Counted from the stretch's first letter, positions 32,324-42,309 are shown. The stretch is DNA of 42,811 nucleotides from Streptomyces jumonjinensis (GCF_009600885.1 NZ_VCLA01000167.1:1-42811), one strand, 5' to 3'. A program made the numbers and translations. Notes: generated by a model from the sequence alone, not told the origin.

Positions 32324-33634
32324 TCACGCCTGAGGGCATCCGGGCGGCGGCGGGGACGCCGGAAGCTCCAGCCGGGCCACCGCACCGCCGCCCGCCGGAC
32401 CGTCCGCCGGATTGCTGAAGCGCAGCACCGCCCCGATCACCGCCGACTGCCCCGCCGCGATCGTCAGCCCCAGACCGTGCCCCTTGCTGCCGCCCTCGGT
32501 GCGGAACCGCGCCGGACCGTGCTCCAGCAGATACGCCGGATAGCCCGGCCCCGCGTCCGCGACCGTCACCACCCGCCCGTCCACCGTCAGTACCACCGGC
32601 GCCCGCCCGTGCTGGTGCGCGTTGGCGATCAGATTGCCGAGCACCCGCTCCAGCCGCCGCCGGTCCGTCTCGACGCAGGTGTCCCGGACGATCCGCACCT
32701 CCGTGTCCGTGCCCGACGCCCGCACCACCCGCCCGGCCAGCGGCCCCAGCTCGTGCACATCCAGATCGACCCGTTCGCTGCCCGCGTCCAGCCGGGAGAT
32801 CTCCAGCAGATCCTCGGTCAGCGACCGCATCGTCCGCACCCGGTCCCGGACCAGCTCCGCCGGCCGGCCCTCCGGCAGCAGCTCGGCGGCGGCCGTCAGC
32901 CCGGTCAGCGGAGTGCGCAGCTCATGCGCCACATCGGCGGTGAAACGCTGCTCGCTCAGCAGTTTGCGCTGCAACGACGACGCCATGGTGTCCAGCGCGG
33001 CGGAGACCGTGGCTACCTCGTCCTGCGGGCGCGTGGGGTCCTCGGTGCGCGGATCGCGCACCCGGGCGTCGAGATCGCCCGCGCTGATCCGCCGCGCCAC
33101 CTGCGCGGTCAGATGCAGCCGCCGGGTGACCCGGGTGACGGCGAACGCGCCCACCAGCAGCGTCGCGCCGATCGCCAGCACCGACGAGCCGACGATCGCC
33201 CGGTCGAGACCGGTGATGGTGCGGACGCTGAGGGAGTAGTCGATGTACACGGCCAGCGCCCGGCCGTCCGCCGGGCCCGCCGCCCACATGATGGGGCGGT
33301 CCTGGAAGGTGCTCACCATGGTGCCGCGCTCGCCGCCGACCGCGAGCTCCCGCAGCGAACCGGGCAGCCCCGGCGGATCCACCCCCGCGTACGGCGGCAG
33401 CGGCTCGCCCGCCTCATACGCCTCGGTGACCTCCGTCAGCTTGCCGAGCGCCTTCTCCCGCGACTGGCTCACCGTCTGCGCGGTCACCGCCGCGTGCACC
33501 AGCGCGCCCAGCAGCGCGGCCAGCGCGCAGCACATCACCGTGATGAAGAGGGCCGCCTTCCAGGTGAGGGTGGCGGTCCAGCGCGGCAGTCGCAGCCAGC
33601 CGGGTCTGCGGCGGCGGGGACGGGGGGCCCTCAC
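32324..33634 (-). CDS. Sensor histidine kinase (CseC-like layout) without adjacent regulator
   Basis: A 436-residue kinase. Helices at about 26-50 and 149-168 frame a ~100-residue extracytoplasmic sensor; then HAMP (about 170-222), H-box DVAHELRTPLTG with His237, N-box NLIANAHQHG and G-boxes VADAGPGYP and GHGLGLTIA. GTG at 33634 overlaps the lipoprotein stop as GTGA. A kinase coupled to a lipoprotein recalls the CseA/CseC envelope-stress system, but no response regulator gene is present on either side, so the kinase must signal to a regulator encoded elsewhere or have lost it. The proline-rich C-terminal tail is probably disordered. Confidence 0.92.
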   Translation of the reverse strand: MRAPRPRRRRPGWLRLPRWTATLTWKAALFITVMCCALAALLGALVHAAVTAQTVSQSREKALGKLTEVTEAYEAGEPLPPYAGVDPPGLPGSLRELAVGGERGTMVSTFQDRPIMWAAGPADGRALAVYIDYSLSVRTITGLDRAIVGSSVLAIGATLLVGAFAVTRVTRRLHLTAQVARRISAGDLDARVRDPRTEDPTRPQDEVATVSAALDTMASSLQRKLLSEQRFTADVAHELRTPLTGLTAAAELLPEGRPAELVRDRVRTMRSLTEDLLEISRLDAGSERVDLDVHELGPLAGRVVRASGTDTEVRIVRDTCVETDRRRLERVLGNLIANAHQHGRAPVVLTVDGRVVTVADAGPGYPAYLLEHGPARFRTEGGSKGHGLGLTIAAGQSAVIGAVLRFSNPADGPAGGGAVARLELPASPPPPGCPQA

Positions 33635-34338
33635 CGGTCGTCCCCGGGCCGCGGGAGCTCGGCGGCCCGGGGCCGCACCCGTACGATCTCGTCGCTGGTC
33701 GGCAGCATCGCCCGGTGCCGGCCGTCCCACGACCAGGTCGTGCGGTACTCGTACCCGGGGATGCCCGCCGAGACCGAGCGCAGAATGATGTCCCGGCCCG
33801 CCAGGTCCACGCTCACCAGCTGGTCGGAGGTGGCCATGATCCGTGTCAGCCGGCCGTCCTTCTCCGGCATGTAGCAGCGCACCGCCGTCTGCTGCTCGGG
33901 CATGGTGACCCCGATGATCAGCTCCTCGCGGCCGTCGCCGGTCACATCGCGGTGGTACGGCGTCAGCACCGGGCAGGTCTTCGGCTTCTCCTCGCAGGTG
34001 CGGAGCTTGGCGGTGGTCTCCTGGTAGAGACCCTCGATCCCGGACCGGCCGTCGGGCCCCGCGCTCTTCTCCGCGTTCAGCACCGCGACCGGATCGAGCC
34101 CGCGCACCCCGGACGCGGGCACCTTCACCCCCGGGACCAGCGCGGTGTCCGCCTCGCCGTAGTCGTACGGGGGAGAGGTGACGGGCGGCAGATCGGGCCA
34201 CAGCCGCACCGGGCCGGTGGCCGTGGCGGTGGGGCCCGCGCTCTGCACCATGCCCGCGTCGCCGCAGCCCGCCAGCAGCACGGAGGCGGCAGCCGCCAGC
34301 GGAAGGGCGTACAGCAGTCGGTGGGAACGCGAGTGCAA
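33631..34338 (-). CDS. Lipoprotein coupled to the sensor kinase
   Basis: A 235-residue exported lipoprotein: basic start, hydrophobic core (LLYALPLAAAASV) and lipobox LLAG-Cys25. The mature part has a proline-rich linker, then a globular region with YHRDVTGDGREELIIGV, an FG-GAP/EF-hand-like repeat segment seen in surface sensor proteins, and two Cys (CEEKPKTC) that may pair. TTG at 34338 is supported by GAGGAG five bases before it. The stop overlaps the kinase GTG, strongly suggesting that the lipoprotein modulates or feeds a signal to the kinase, as CseA does for CseC. Confidence 0.87.
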   Translation of the reverse strand: MHSRSHRLLYALPLAAAASVLLAGCGDAGMVQSAGPTATATGPVRLWPDLPPVTSPPYDYGEADTALVPGVKVPASGVRGLDPVAVLNAEKSAGPDGRSGIEGLYQETTAKLRTCEEKPKTCPVLTPYHRDVTGDGREELIIGVTMPEQQTAVRCYMPEKDGRLTRIMATSDQLVSVDLAGRDIILRSVSAGIPGYEYRTTWSWDGRHRAMLPTSDEIVRVRPRAAELPRPGDDR

Positions 34339-34408
34339 GGTTCTCCTCGCCGGGCGGGTGGGTCTTGCCCGCCACCCTATGCGCCGGGGCCGGGTGAGCG
34401 CCGCCGCC

Positions 34409-34792
34409 TCAGCGCTGGTACGGATTGCCCCCCGGCTGCTGCCCCTGCTGTCCGTACGGGCCTTGCTGTCCGTACGGGCCCTGCTGTCCCTGCTGTCCGT
34501 ACGGCCCCGGCTGCCCGGAGCCGCCGAGCCCCGGCACGCCCGCCGCGCCCGCCGCGCCTGAGCTCTGCGCCAGCAGCTGATCGGACTGCTGCTGGGTCAG
34601 CTTCTGCTCCGCCCCGCAGAAGGTGCACTGGGTCCCGTACTTCGTCGAGACGGGGAAGAGCGGCACGAAGAACAGCGTGAACTTGGTGACCCGCTTCCGG
34701 AGCGCATGCGCCGAGGGGTTGCCGCAGCTTCCGCAGACGAGGGTCAGTATCGCCAGCTGATGGAGGTACCCCTTGGTACCGAAAATGATCAT
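34409..34792 (-). CDS. Zinc-ribbon protein with Gln/Gly-rich tail
   Basis: A 127-residue protein of the zinc-ribbon_15 type: MIIFGTKG at the start, then LVCGSCGNPSAH and, after a hydrophobic KFTLFFVPLFPVSTKYG, QCTFCGAEQKL, giving two CxxC knuckles that bind one zinc. The last ~45 residues are low-complexity GPYGQQG repeats. ATG at 34792 overlaps the stop of the HEAT-repeat gene as ATGA. No catalytic function is visible; such small ribbons often act in protein or nucleic-acid contacts. Confidence 0.88.
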   Translation of the reverse strand: MIIFGTKGYLHQLAILTLVCGSCGNPSAHALRKRVTKFTLFFVPLFPVSTKYGTQCTFCGAEQKLTQQQSDQLLAQSSGAAGAAGVPGLGGSGQPGPYGQQGQQGPYGQQGPYGQQGQQPGGNPYQR

Positions 34793-37083
34793 GTATTCGG
34801 TCTCTCCCTGGTCAGCGCCCGCCGGCACAGGGCCAGCAGCCTCTCGTCCCTCACGATGTCATGGCTGCCGTATCCGCCGTCGATGGCATTGTGCCGCCGC
34901 ACCCGGGACAGCTCCGCGCAGAGCGTCCGCTCCGCGCCCTCGGCGTACGCGGCCACCGGCCGCCCGCCGTCGCCCGATGGCTCCGCCAGCCGCTCGGCGA
35001 CCGGCGCCCGGGTGAACGGCAGCGTCTCCCAGGCCGCCATCAGCAGCGGCCACCCGGGATCCGCCGCGCCGGTCACCCGCCAGAGCGCGAGCGCCGCGTC
35101 CACCCGGGTCCACGGGTCGGAGGAGCGCAGCAGCAGCCGCAGCTCCGGCGCGGCCTCCACCGCGGCGGGCCCCATCGTGCCCAGCGCCGAGGCCGCCGAG
35201 CGCCGGGCCCCGGAGTCCAGCGCGGCGAGCGCGGTCCGCAGCGCCGGGAGCACGGCCCCCGCATCGCCCTCCACCGCCCACAGGGCCGCCGCCGTCCGCG
35301 CCCCGAACGCCCCCGACAGCGAGCCCGAGCGGGCCGCCCCCGCCAGCAGCCCCCGCAGATCGGGTATCGCCGCACGGGCGGCGGGACCGAACGCGGTGAG
35401 CGTCCGCAGCACCAGCTCCACCACCCACTCCCTGCGGTACTCGGGCGCGCCCCGCAGCACCCGCAGCACCTCCGGGAGCGCTTCCACCGCGCGCACCGCC
35501 GACAGCCCGGACAGCAGCGGCCCGGCGACGTCGTAGAGCCGGTCGTCCAGCTCGATGCGGGCCAGCCTCCCACGCAGCGCGGGAGCCAGCGGGGCCGCCG
35601 CCGTGCCCAGCCGGTCCAGCGCGTAGCCGAGATCCTGGGGGGCGTCGGGCAGCTCCAGCAGCCGGGCGAGCACGGGCACCGCCCGTACGTCCCCCGTACG
35701 CGCCAGGGCCGCCACCGGGTTGCCCAGCATCCGGGGGCCGCCGGCCCACTCCCGCACCCAGCAGCCGGGCTCCGCGGTCACCAGATCCGCCAGCGCGTCC
35801 GCGGCGGGCGCGGCCAGCCCGAACAGCTCGCCGAGCGCCACCGCCGCCGCGTCCGCCAGCCGGGGCTCGGGGTCGGCGAGCTGCTCCCCGATGAGGGCGA
35901 CCAGCTCGCCGTACTCCCCGCGCCAGGTCCGCAGCAGCCCGCTGCTCATCCGCACGGCGTCGATCCGCTGCCCGCAGTCGGGGCTGCACAGCTGATCGGC
36001 GAGGAGCGCGGTCCGGTCCGCGACCCGGTCCCCGAGACCGGAGTGGAGCGTCCGCAGCAGATCGCCGGTCCAGGGGGTGGGCCGTGCGGCCCCGGGGCAG
36101 CCGGGCGGCGGTCCCGGCCGGGTGCTCACCGGCCCGGCCCGCAGCTCGCGCAGCAGCCCTATCACCTCCGGCACCACATCCACGGGCAGCGCCTGCGGCG
36201 AGCAGCGGGCGAGCTGGGCGAGCGCCGAGAGCCGCAGCCCCGCGTCGTACGAGCGGCTGCCGGGGCACTCCTGCGCGGTCGCCGCGGAGCCGCCCGGGCC
36301 GCCCGGGCCGCCCGGTCCGCCCGGTCCACCCGGTCCGTCCGGTCCACCCGGTCCGTCCGGGGGCGCGGGCCCCCGGTGGCCGCGCGGGGCGGGGTCCTGC
36401 GGCCGGGGGTCCACGCCGTGCGTGCCCGGGGGCCCGGAGGCCGCGCCCTCCGGCGGCGGGCCCGGCTCATAGGGCATCCGGGCCAGCTCGATCAGCCACT
36501 CCACCACCTCGGACGCCAGCGAGCGGTGCCGGAGCGCTATCCGGCCCGCGGCCTCCACACAGGCGAAGCGCACCTCCGGGTCCTGCTCTATCTTCAGCCG
36601 CTCGCGCAACAGCCCGAGGACCAGCTCCGGTTCGTTGTGCAGCGTGGCCAGGGCGAGCGGCACGGCGAGCCGCACCCCGCGATCGTCGCAGTCGATCAGC
36701 GCGAGGAAGACGTCCGCGCCCGCGGTGACCGCCGACGCCGCCATCGCGTAGTTCGCCGCGTACTCGAACTCCTCGTCGTCCGGGTCGAGCTCGTCGTCGC
36801 CGTCCAGATCGATGCCGCCGATGCTGGTGAGCAGCTCGACGATGCCGCCGCGATCCTGCACGGCGGGATCGGCCGCCAGCTCGACCAGAAACGGTATGCA
36901 GGCGAGCGTCGCGTCATAGACGTCCCCCTGGTGGTGCACCGTCCCGTACATCCCGTCGAGCGCGGCCTCACGCTCCGCCGCGTCCTCGGACGCCAGCCCG
37001 CGCAGCATCTGAGGCACATCGTCCGCCGGGCCGTAGGCATGCTCCAGCGCGGCCCAGTCGACCTCGTCCATTCCCCCGAACAC
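34789..37083 (-). CDS. HEAT-repeat scaffold protein
   Basis: A 764-residue helical-repeat protein. Paired helices with HEAT/PBS-lyase-like signatures recur throughout (VRLAVPLALATLHNEPELV, VRFACVEAAGRIALR, RLADAAAVALGELFGL, ARRSAASALGTMGPAAVEAAPELRLLL, TRVDAALALWRVTG). A collagen-like GGPGGP linker and proline-rich segment at about 240-300 split it into two halves. I chose GTG at 37083, placed 7 bases after GGGAGG; the frame could start up to 84 bases earlier. Its stop overlaps the zinc-ribbon gene. HEAT repeats bind other proteins; the partner is not obvious. Confidence 0.87.
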   Translation of the reverse strand: MFGGMDEVDWAALEHAYGPADDVPQMLRGLASEDAAEREAALDGMYGTVHHQGDVYDATLACIPFLVELAADPAVQDRGGIVELLTSIGGIDLDGDDELDPDDEEFEYAANYAMAASAVTAGADVFLALIDCDDRGVRLAVPLALATLHNEPELVLGLLRERLKIEQDPEVRFACVEAAGRIALRHRSLASEVVEWLIELARMPYEPGPPPEGAASGPPGTHGVDPRPQDPAPRGHRGPAPPDGPGGPDGPGGPGGPGGPGGPGGSAATAQECPGSRSYDAGLRLSALAQLARCSPQALPVDVVPEVIGLLRELRAGPVSTRPGPPPGCPGAARPTPWTGDLLRTLHSGLGDRVADRTALLADQLCSPDCGQRIDAVRMSSGLLRTWRGEYGELVALIGEQLADPEPRLADAAAVALGELFGLAAPAADALADLVTAEPGCWVREWAGGPRMLGNPVAALARTGDVRAVPVLARLLELPDAPQDLGYALDRLGTAAAPLAPALRGRLARIELDDRLYDVAGPLLSGLSAVRAVEALPEVLRVLRGAPEYRREWVVELVLRTLTAFGPAARAAIPDLRGLLAGAARSGSLSGAFGARTAAALWAVEGDAGAVLPALRTALAALDSGARRSAASALGTMGPAAVEAAPELRLLLRSSDPWTRVDAALALWRVTGAADPGWPLLMAAWETLPFTRAPVAERLAEPSGDGGRPVAAYAEGAERTLCAELSRVRRHNAIDGGYGSHDIVRDERLLALCRRALTRERPNT

Positions 37084-37255
37084 GCCGCCCCCTCCCAGAA
37101 CCGTGCGCATCCTCTCCGCGCCTGAACCATGCGTCGGAACCGTGCGCTTGGGATGAGTCTGCACCACACCCCGGACATCGCGGGGTTATTGCCCGCAAGG
37201 CCCCGCGCCTGTTCCCATGGGCGGTGGTTTCCGCGCGAGATCGGGGGGTGAGGGC

Positions 37256-38155
37256 ATGACCCGTTTACGGGTCGCACCGGCCTATGGACAGGGCCGCTGC
37301 CGGCTGTACGTCAGCCTGCCGGACGGCCGGCATGTCGCCTGGTACGACCGGTCGGCCGCAGGGGACTTCGGCCCGCCGGGCGGCGGCGGTGGCGGCGACG
37401 ACGGAGCGGATCACGGCCCGCCCGCCGGGGACGCCCTCCCCGACGGCGGGCGCGTCTGTCTGGTGTACGAGCGGCACCGGGAGGCCGTGCTCGCCGCTCT
37501 CGCGCCCTATCTCACCGGGGACTTCACCATCGGCCCCCCACCCGTCCCCACCGCCGCCGAACTCGCCGGGCTCACCCTCCACCCCGACGACGACCTCGCC
37601 CCCAACCGCCCCGGCGAGGCCCTGCACGGATCGCTCGGCCGCGCCGCCCCCGCAGGCCGGCTCCGCCGTGACCCGCTGCGCGTCCAGCGGGCGCAGCTCG
37701 CCGCCGAGGAGCTGCTGGGGGCGGGGCTCGATCTGCTCGTGGACGCGGGCTGGCGGATTCTGCACTCGGTGCCCCTCCCCGGGGCCGACCGCGTCGACCA
37801 TCTGGCCATCGGCCCCGGCGGGGTCCTGGCCGTGCACACCCTCGCCGCCCGTCGCCTGCGGGTCCGCGTCCAGGGCTCCGCCGTCCGGGTGGGCCGCGCC
37901 GACCCCGTTCCCCTGCTGCGGCTGACCCGCCGCCGCGCCGAACGGGCGTCCCTGGCCCTCGCGACCGCCGTACGCCCCGTGCTCGCCGTGGTCGGCGCGG
38001 CCAGGCTGGAGACGTACGCCGCACCGTCCGACGTACGCCTTCTGCGGGAGACCGGGACGCCCGCGCTGGCCCGGCTGGGCGGGGTGCACAAACCCGCTGA
38101 CATCGAAGCGCTGTACACGGTGGCCCGCGACCGCCGCACCTGGCTGCGGGCATGA
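37256..38155 (+). CDS. NERD (nuclease-related domain) protein
   Basis: A 299-residue protein. The first half has LYVSLPDGRHVAWYDR and a glycine-rich loop; the second carries the NERD core AGWRILHSVPLPGADRVDHLAIGPGGVLAVHTLAARRLRV, with the VDHLAIG strand-Asp typical of the predicted nuclease fold. Biochemical function of the family is unsettled. ATG at 37256 follows a G-rich stretch. It is divergent from the HEAT-repeat gene across 172 bases. Confidence 0.87.
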   Translation: MTRLRVAPAYGQGRCRLYVSLPDGRHVAWYDRSAAGDFGPPGGGGGGDDGADHGPPAGDALPDGGRVCLVYERHREAVLAALAPYLTGDFTIGPPPVPTAAELAGLTLHPDDDLAPNRPGEALHGSLGRAAPAGRLRRDPLRVQRAQLAAEELLGAGLDLLVDAGWRILHSVPLPGADRVDHLAIGPGGVLAVHTLAARRLRVRVQGSAVRVGRADPVPLLRLTRRRAERASLALATAVRPVLAVVGAARLETYAAPSDVRLLRETGTPALARLGGVHKPADIEALYTVARDRRTWLRA

Positions 38156-38187
38156 GGGCGCGGGCCCCTGCGCGCCGGTGATCCGCC

Positions 38188-38243
38188 GTTCCGCCGTTCC
38201 GCCGTTCCGCCGTTCCGCCGTTCCGCCGTTCCGCCGTTCCGCC
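38188..38243. repeat. 8-bp tandem repeat GTTCCGCC, seven perfect copies
   Basis: Seven identical 8-base units, preceded by one imperfect copy (GATCCGCC), fill most of the gap between the convergent NERD and LigD-polymerase genes. A unit change alters neither protein, so copy number can vary freely. No terminator hairpin other than the repeat is seen here. Confidence 0.95.
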
Positions 38244-38259
38244 GGGCGACCGGGCGCCG

Positions 38260-39135
38260 TCATGGCAGCGGCCGGGCGCGGGCCGGGTCGGTCAGCGGGG
38301 CCAGGAGATCCCCGTGGCGGTCGAGCCGGGCCGCGATGTCGCCCAGTTCGAAGGCGAGATCCCGGCCTTCCGCGATCTCCTCCCAGGTGACGGGCGTCGA
38401 TACGGTCGGCCGGGCGCGGGCCCGCAGGGTGTAGGGGGCCGCGGTGGTCTTCGCGGCGGCGTTCTGGCTGTGGTCGACGAAGACCTTCCCGGGCCGCAGC
38501 GCGCGGGGCATCCGGTGCACCACCAGCCGGGGCAGCGCGGCCTCCCCCTCCACGGCCAGCCCCCTGGCGTACGCGGAGACCTCGCCGGACGGCGTCGGCT
38601 CGATCGGCACCAGCACATGCAGCCCCTTGGACCCCGAGGTCTTGGCGTAGGCGCCGAGCCCGTCGGCGGCGAGCCGCTCGCGCAGCCAGAGGGCGACGGT
38701 GCGGCATTCGGCGATGCCCGCCGGGGCTCCCGGGTCGAGATCGAAGACCATCCGGTCCGCGACGCCGGGCGCGTCCGCCGTCCACTGCGGGGTGTGGAAC
38801 TCCACCACCAGATTGGCCGCCCACATCAGCGACGGCAGATCGTCCACCACGATCTGCCGCGCTCCCGGGTCGTCGGAGTGCGGGACCGGGGCGGTCCGCA
38901 CCCATGACGGCGTGCCGGGCGGCGGGTTCTTGGTGAAGAACAGCTGTCCGCCGGGCCCGTCCGGATAGCGGAGGAAGGAGACGGGCCGGTTGCGCAGATG
39001 GGGGAGCAGGGCGTCCGCCGTGATGGCGTAGTAGTGCAGGATCTCGCCCTTGGCGGTCCCGGTGGCGGGGTGGATGACCTTGTCGAGATTGCTGAGCGGC
39101 AGCCGCCGCCCCGCCACCTCTGTGATCGGCGTCAT
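38260..39135 (-). CDS. LigD-type primase-polymerase (NHEJ polymerase domain)
   Basis: A 291-residue stand-alone archaeo-eukaryotic primase-type polymerase, matching the polymerase domain of bacterial LigD. It shows LPLSNLDKVIHPATGTAKGEILHYY at the start, the catalytic pair Asp132/Asp134 in VFDLDPG, SGSKGLHVLVP and the PYTLRARARPTVSTPVTWEEI motif at the nucleotide-binding end. It fills gaps during end joining with Ku. The ligase and phosphoesterase domains are not attached, as is usual in Streptomyces, so a separate ligase must act. ATG at 39135 leaves 49 bases to the divergent ku, so both genes share a promoter region. Confidence 0.93.
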   Translation of the reverse strand: MTPITEVAGRRLPLSNLDKVIHPATGTAKGEILHYYAITADALLPHLRNRPVSFLRYPDGPGGQLFFTKNPPPGTPSWVRTAPVPHSDDPGARQIVVDDLPSLMWAANLVVEFHTPQWTADAPGVADRMVFDLDPGAPAGIAECRTVALWLRERLAADGLGAYAKTSGSKGLHVLVPIEPTPSGEVSAYARGLAVEGEAALPRLVVHRMPRALRPGKVFVDHSQNAAAKTTAAPYTLRARARPTVSTPVTWEEIAEGRDLAFELGDIAARLDRHGDLLAPLTDPARARPLP

Positions 39136-39184
39136 ACGATGAGAATCCCACGAATGCCGAAATCCCGGACGAGAGGGATCAAAG

Positions 39185-40264
<1,080 letters not shown>

Positions 40265-40374
40265 CTGTACCGCCCCGGGCGGCGCGGGTTCCCCTACGGT
40301 GCGTACTCCCGTACGGAGGGACCGCCCGGCGGCGCGCTCCGGAGAGGGGCCAAGAAAATTGCAGTCTCCGCATT

Positions 40375-40391
40375 CTTGCAGGGACTGCAAG
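40375..40391 (+). promoter_or_regulatory. Candidate TetR operator, CTTGCAG palindrome
   Basis: CTTGCAG-GGA-CTGCAAG is a perfect 17-bp inverted repeat, 21 bases before the GTG of the TetR gene; an extra half-site TTGCAGTC lies 16 bases upstream (40359). Placement over the promoter suggests autorepression. Confidence 0.65.
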
Positions 40392-40412
40392 CATGCGGTT
40401 ACCGTCGATCAT

Positions 40413-41045
40413 GTGACGACGACACGCCGAACCGGCGCAGCCCAGCCCGCCGGGCTGCGGGAGCGCAAGCGCAGAGAGACCCACCGGCTGCTGGCCGCCA
40501 CCGCGCTGCGGCTGGTCGCCGAGCGCGGGCTCGACCGGGTGACCGTGGAGGACATCAGCGGCAGCGCGGGCGTCTCGCCGCGCACCTTCTTCAACTACTT
40601 CGCCTCGAAGGAGGACGCCCTTCTGCTGCCCTACCCGGATCACGCCGAGCGCTCCGCGCTCAGCGTGGCGCGGGTCGTGTCAGCGCCACCGTCGCTCAGC
40701 CCGCTCCAGGCCGTCGTCCGGGCCTGGCGGGAGGACCTTGAGTGCATCGACGCCGACCGGGAGGAGTGGGTGACCCGGCTGACGGTGATGACCGACCATG
40801 TCTCCCTGCTCTCCCGGCTGATCGCCCTGGAGGCCGACGACGAACGGCGGATGATCGAGGCGCTCACCCGGCGCACCGGACTGCCCCCGGAGGACCCCTA
40901 CCCGGCGCTGGTGTACTGCGTCGCCGAAGGAGCGGTCCGCTCCTGCCTCGCCCACTGGCACCGGATCGGCGGAGCCCGTTCGGTGGTCCGGCTCGTCGAA
41001 GAGGCGGTCGACGCCGTCGCCGAGGGCCTCCCCGTACCCGATTGA
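40413..41045 (+). CDS. TetR-family transcriptional regulator
   Basis: A 210-residue repressor with the helix-turn-helix RETHRLLAATALRLVAERGLDRVTVEDISGSAGVSPRTFFNYFASKEDALL (about 20-70), followed by a helical ligand domain. GTG at 40413 directly follows a palindromic operator candidate. The downstream monooxygenase starts 126 bases later on the same strand, so the pair probably forms a substrate-responsive unit: ligand binding releases the repressor and turns on the flavoenzyme. The last residues (AVDAVAEGLPVPD) match the family's usual length. Confidence 0.92.
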   Translation: MTTTRRTGAAQPAGLRERKRRETHRLLAATALRLVAERGLDRVTVEDISGSAGVSPRTFFNYFASKEDALLLPYPDHAERSALSVARVVSAPPSLSPLQAVVRAWREDLECIDADREEWVTRLTVMTDHVSLLSRLIALEADDERRMIEALTRRTGLPPEDPYPALVYCVAEGAVRSCLAHWHRIGGARSVVRLVEEAVDAVAEGLPVPD

Positions 41046-41171
41046 CACCCGACCGGCGCCACGGGCGCACGGAGCGGCGCCCGGCCGCTGCCGCAGGCGG
41101 CGCCAGAGCCTCCGCAGCGGCACCCGGCCGGCGTGCCAAGCCCCCGACAGGACAGCGAGGAGAGACCAACC

Positions 41172-42287
41172 ATGGACACGGCCATAGTCATCGGCGGCGG
41201 CCAGGGCGGGCTGGGAGCGGCCTACGCCTTACGCAACCAGGGGTTCAGACCCGTCATCCTGGAGGCCGGCGCGGAGCCCGTGGGCTCCTGGCCCCGCTAC
41301 TACGACAGTCTCATCGTCTTCACCCCCCTCCGGTTCTTCGCCCTCCCCGGAATGCCCCCGGCGGGGGACCCCCGCCACTTCCCGTCCCGTGACGAGGTGG
41401 TCGCCTATCTGCGCCGCTACGCCGCCCACCTCGACTGCGAGATCCGCACCGGGCAGCGCGTCTCCTCCGTCGTCGCCGACCGCGACGGCTATACGGTCGC
41501 CACGGAGGACGGCTCGCTCTTCCACGGCAGCGTGGTCGTGGCCGCCACCGGGACCTTCGCCAACCCCCACCGGCCCGAGCTGCCGGGGCTCGCCGGGTAC
41601 ACCGGGAAGGTGCTGCACTCCGCCGAGTACCGTTCGCCCGCCCCGTTCGACGGGCAGCGGGTCGTGGTCGTCGGCTCGGCCAACTCGGCGGTGCAGATCG
41701 CCTATGAGCTCGCCGACCGCGCGCGGACCACCCTCGCCAGCCGCAGACCCGTCAGATTCACCCGGAGCAGGCTCTACCCCGGTGACGGCGCTCCGGTGTG
41801 GAAGCTGCTGGAGGCGATCGGCCGGCTCCCCGTGGGCCCGCTGCTGCCGCCCCACGGCTCATCGTTCAATGTCGTACCCGACTACGACGGGAAGTACCGC
41901 ACGGCCATCGAGGAGGGCAGACCGGACCGCCGGGAGATGTTCACCGGCGCGGACGGCACCGAGCTGCGCTGGGCCGACGGCCGCAGCGAGCATGTCGACA
42001 CCGTCGTTCTGGCCACGGGATACCGCCCGGCGCTGGAGTATCTGCGCCCGCTGGGGGCCCTGGACCGCCGGGGGACGCCCCGGCAGCGGCATGGACTCTC
42101 CACCAGCCACCCCGGGCTCGCCTTCATGGGCCTCGAAGGGCAGCACACCATTCTGTCGACCGCTCTGCACGGTGTGGGAGCGGACGCGGAGCATGTCGCG
42201 CGCACCCTGCGGCGGCAGGTGGCCAGGAGTACGCCCGCGCTGCTGGCCCGCCCTCGCGCCCGCGCCCGGGCCGAAGTGACCGTCTGA
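41172..42287 (+). CDS. FMO-like flavin-dependent monooxygenase
   Basis: A 371-residue NAD(P)H/FAD oxidoreductase of the flavin-containing monooxygenase/Baeyer-Villiger class. The FAD site is IGGGQGGLGAAYALR (residues about 7-21), the NADPH site is VVVVGSANSAVQIAYEL, and YTGKVLHSAEYR matches the FMO-type FxGxxxHxxxY fingerprint with the first residue changed to Tyr. The C-terminal VVLATGYRP is the second conserved motif. It is shorter than BVMOs (about 500), closer to the putative potassium-transport-associated flavoproteins, so the exact reaction is open. ATG at 41172 follows GAGGAGAG. A strong terminator follows the stop. Confidence 0.9.
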   Translation: MDTAIVIGGGQGGLGAAYALRNQGFRPVILEAGAEPVGSWPRYYDSLIVFTPLRFFALPGMPPAGDPRHFPSRDEVVAYLRRYAAHLDCEIRTGQRVSSVVADRDGYTVATEDGSLFHGSVVVAATGTFANPHRPELPGLAGYTGKVLHSAEYRSPAPFDGQRVVVVGSANSAVQIAYELADRARTTLASRRPVRFTRSRLYPGDGAPVWKLLEAIGRLPVGPLLPPHGSSFNVVPDYDGKYRTAIEEGRPDRREMFTGADGTELRWADGRSEHVDTVVLATGYRPALEYLRPLGALDRRGTPRQRHGLSTSHPGLAFMGLEGQHTILSTALHGVGADAEHVARTLRRQVARSTPALLARPRARARAEVTV

Positions 42288-42309
42288 GCCCCCCCGGGGC
42301 GTACCGCGC

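Noticed and set aside
34861..37125. 754-codon plus-strand frame opposite the HEAT-repeat gene
   Set aside because: Arg/Gln/Pro-rich with no domain; the minus-strand HEAT protein is well supported.
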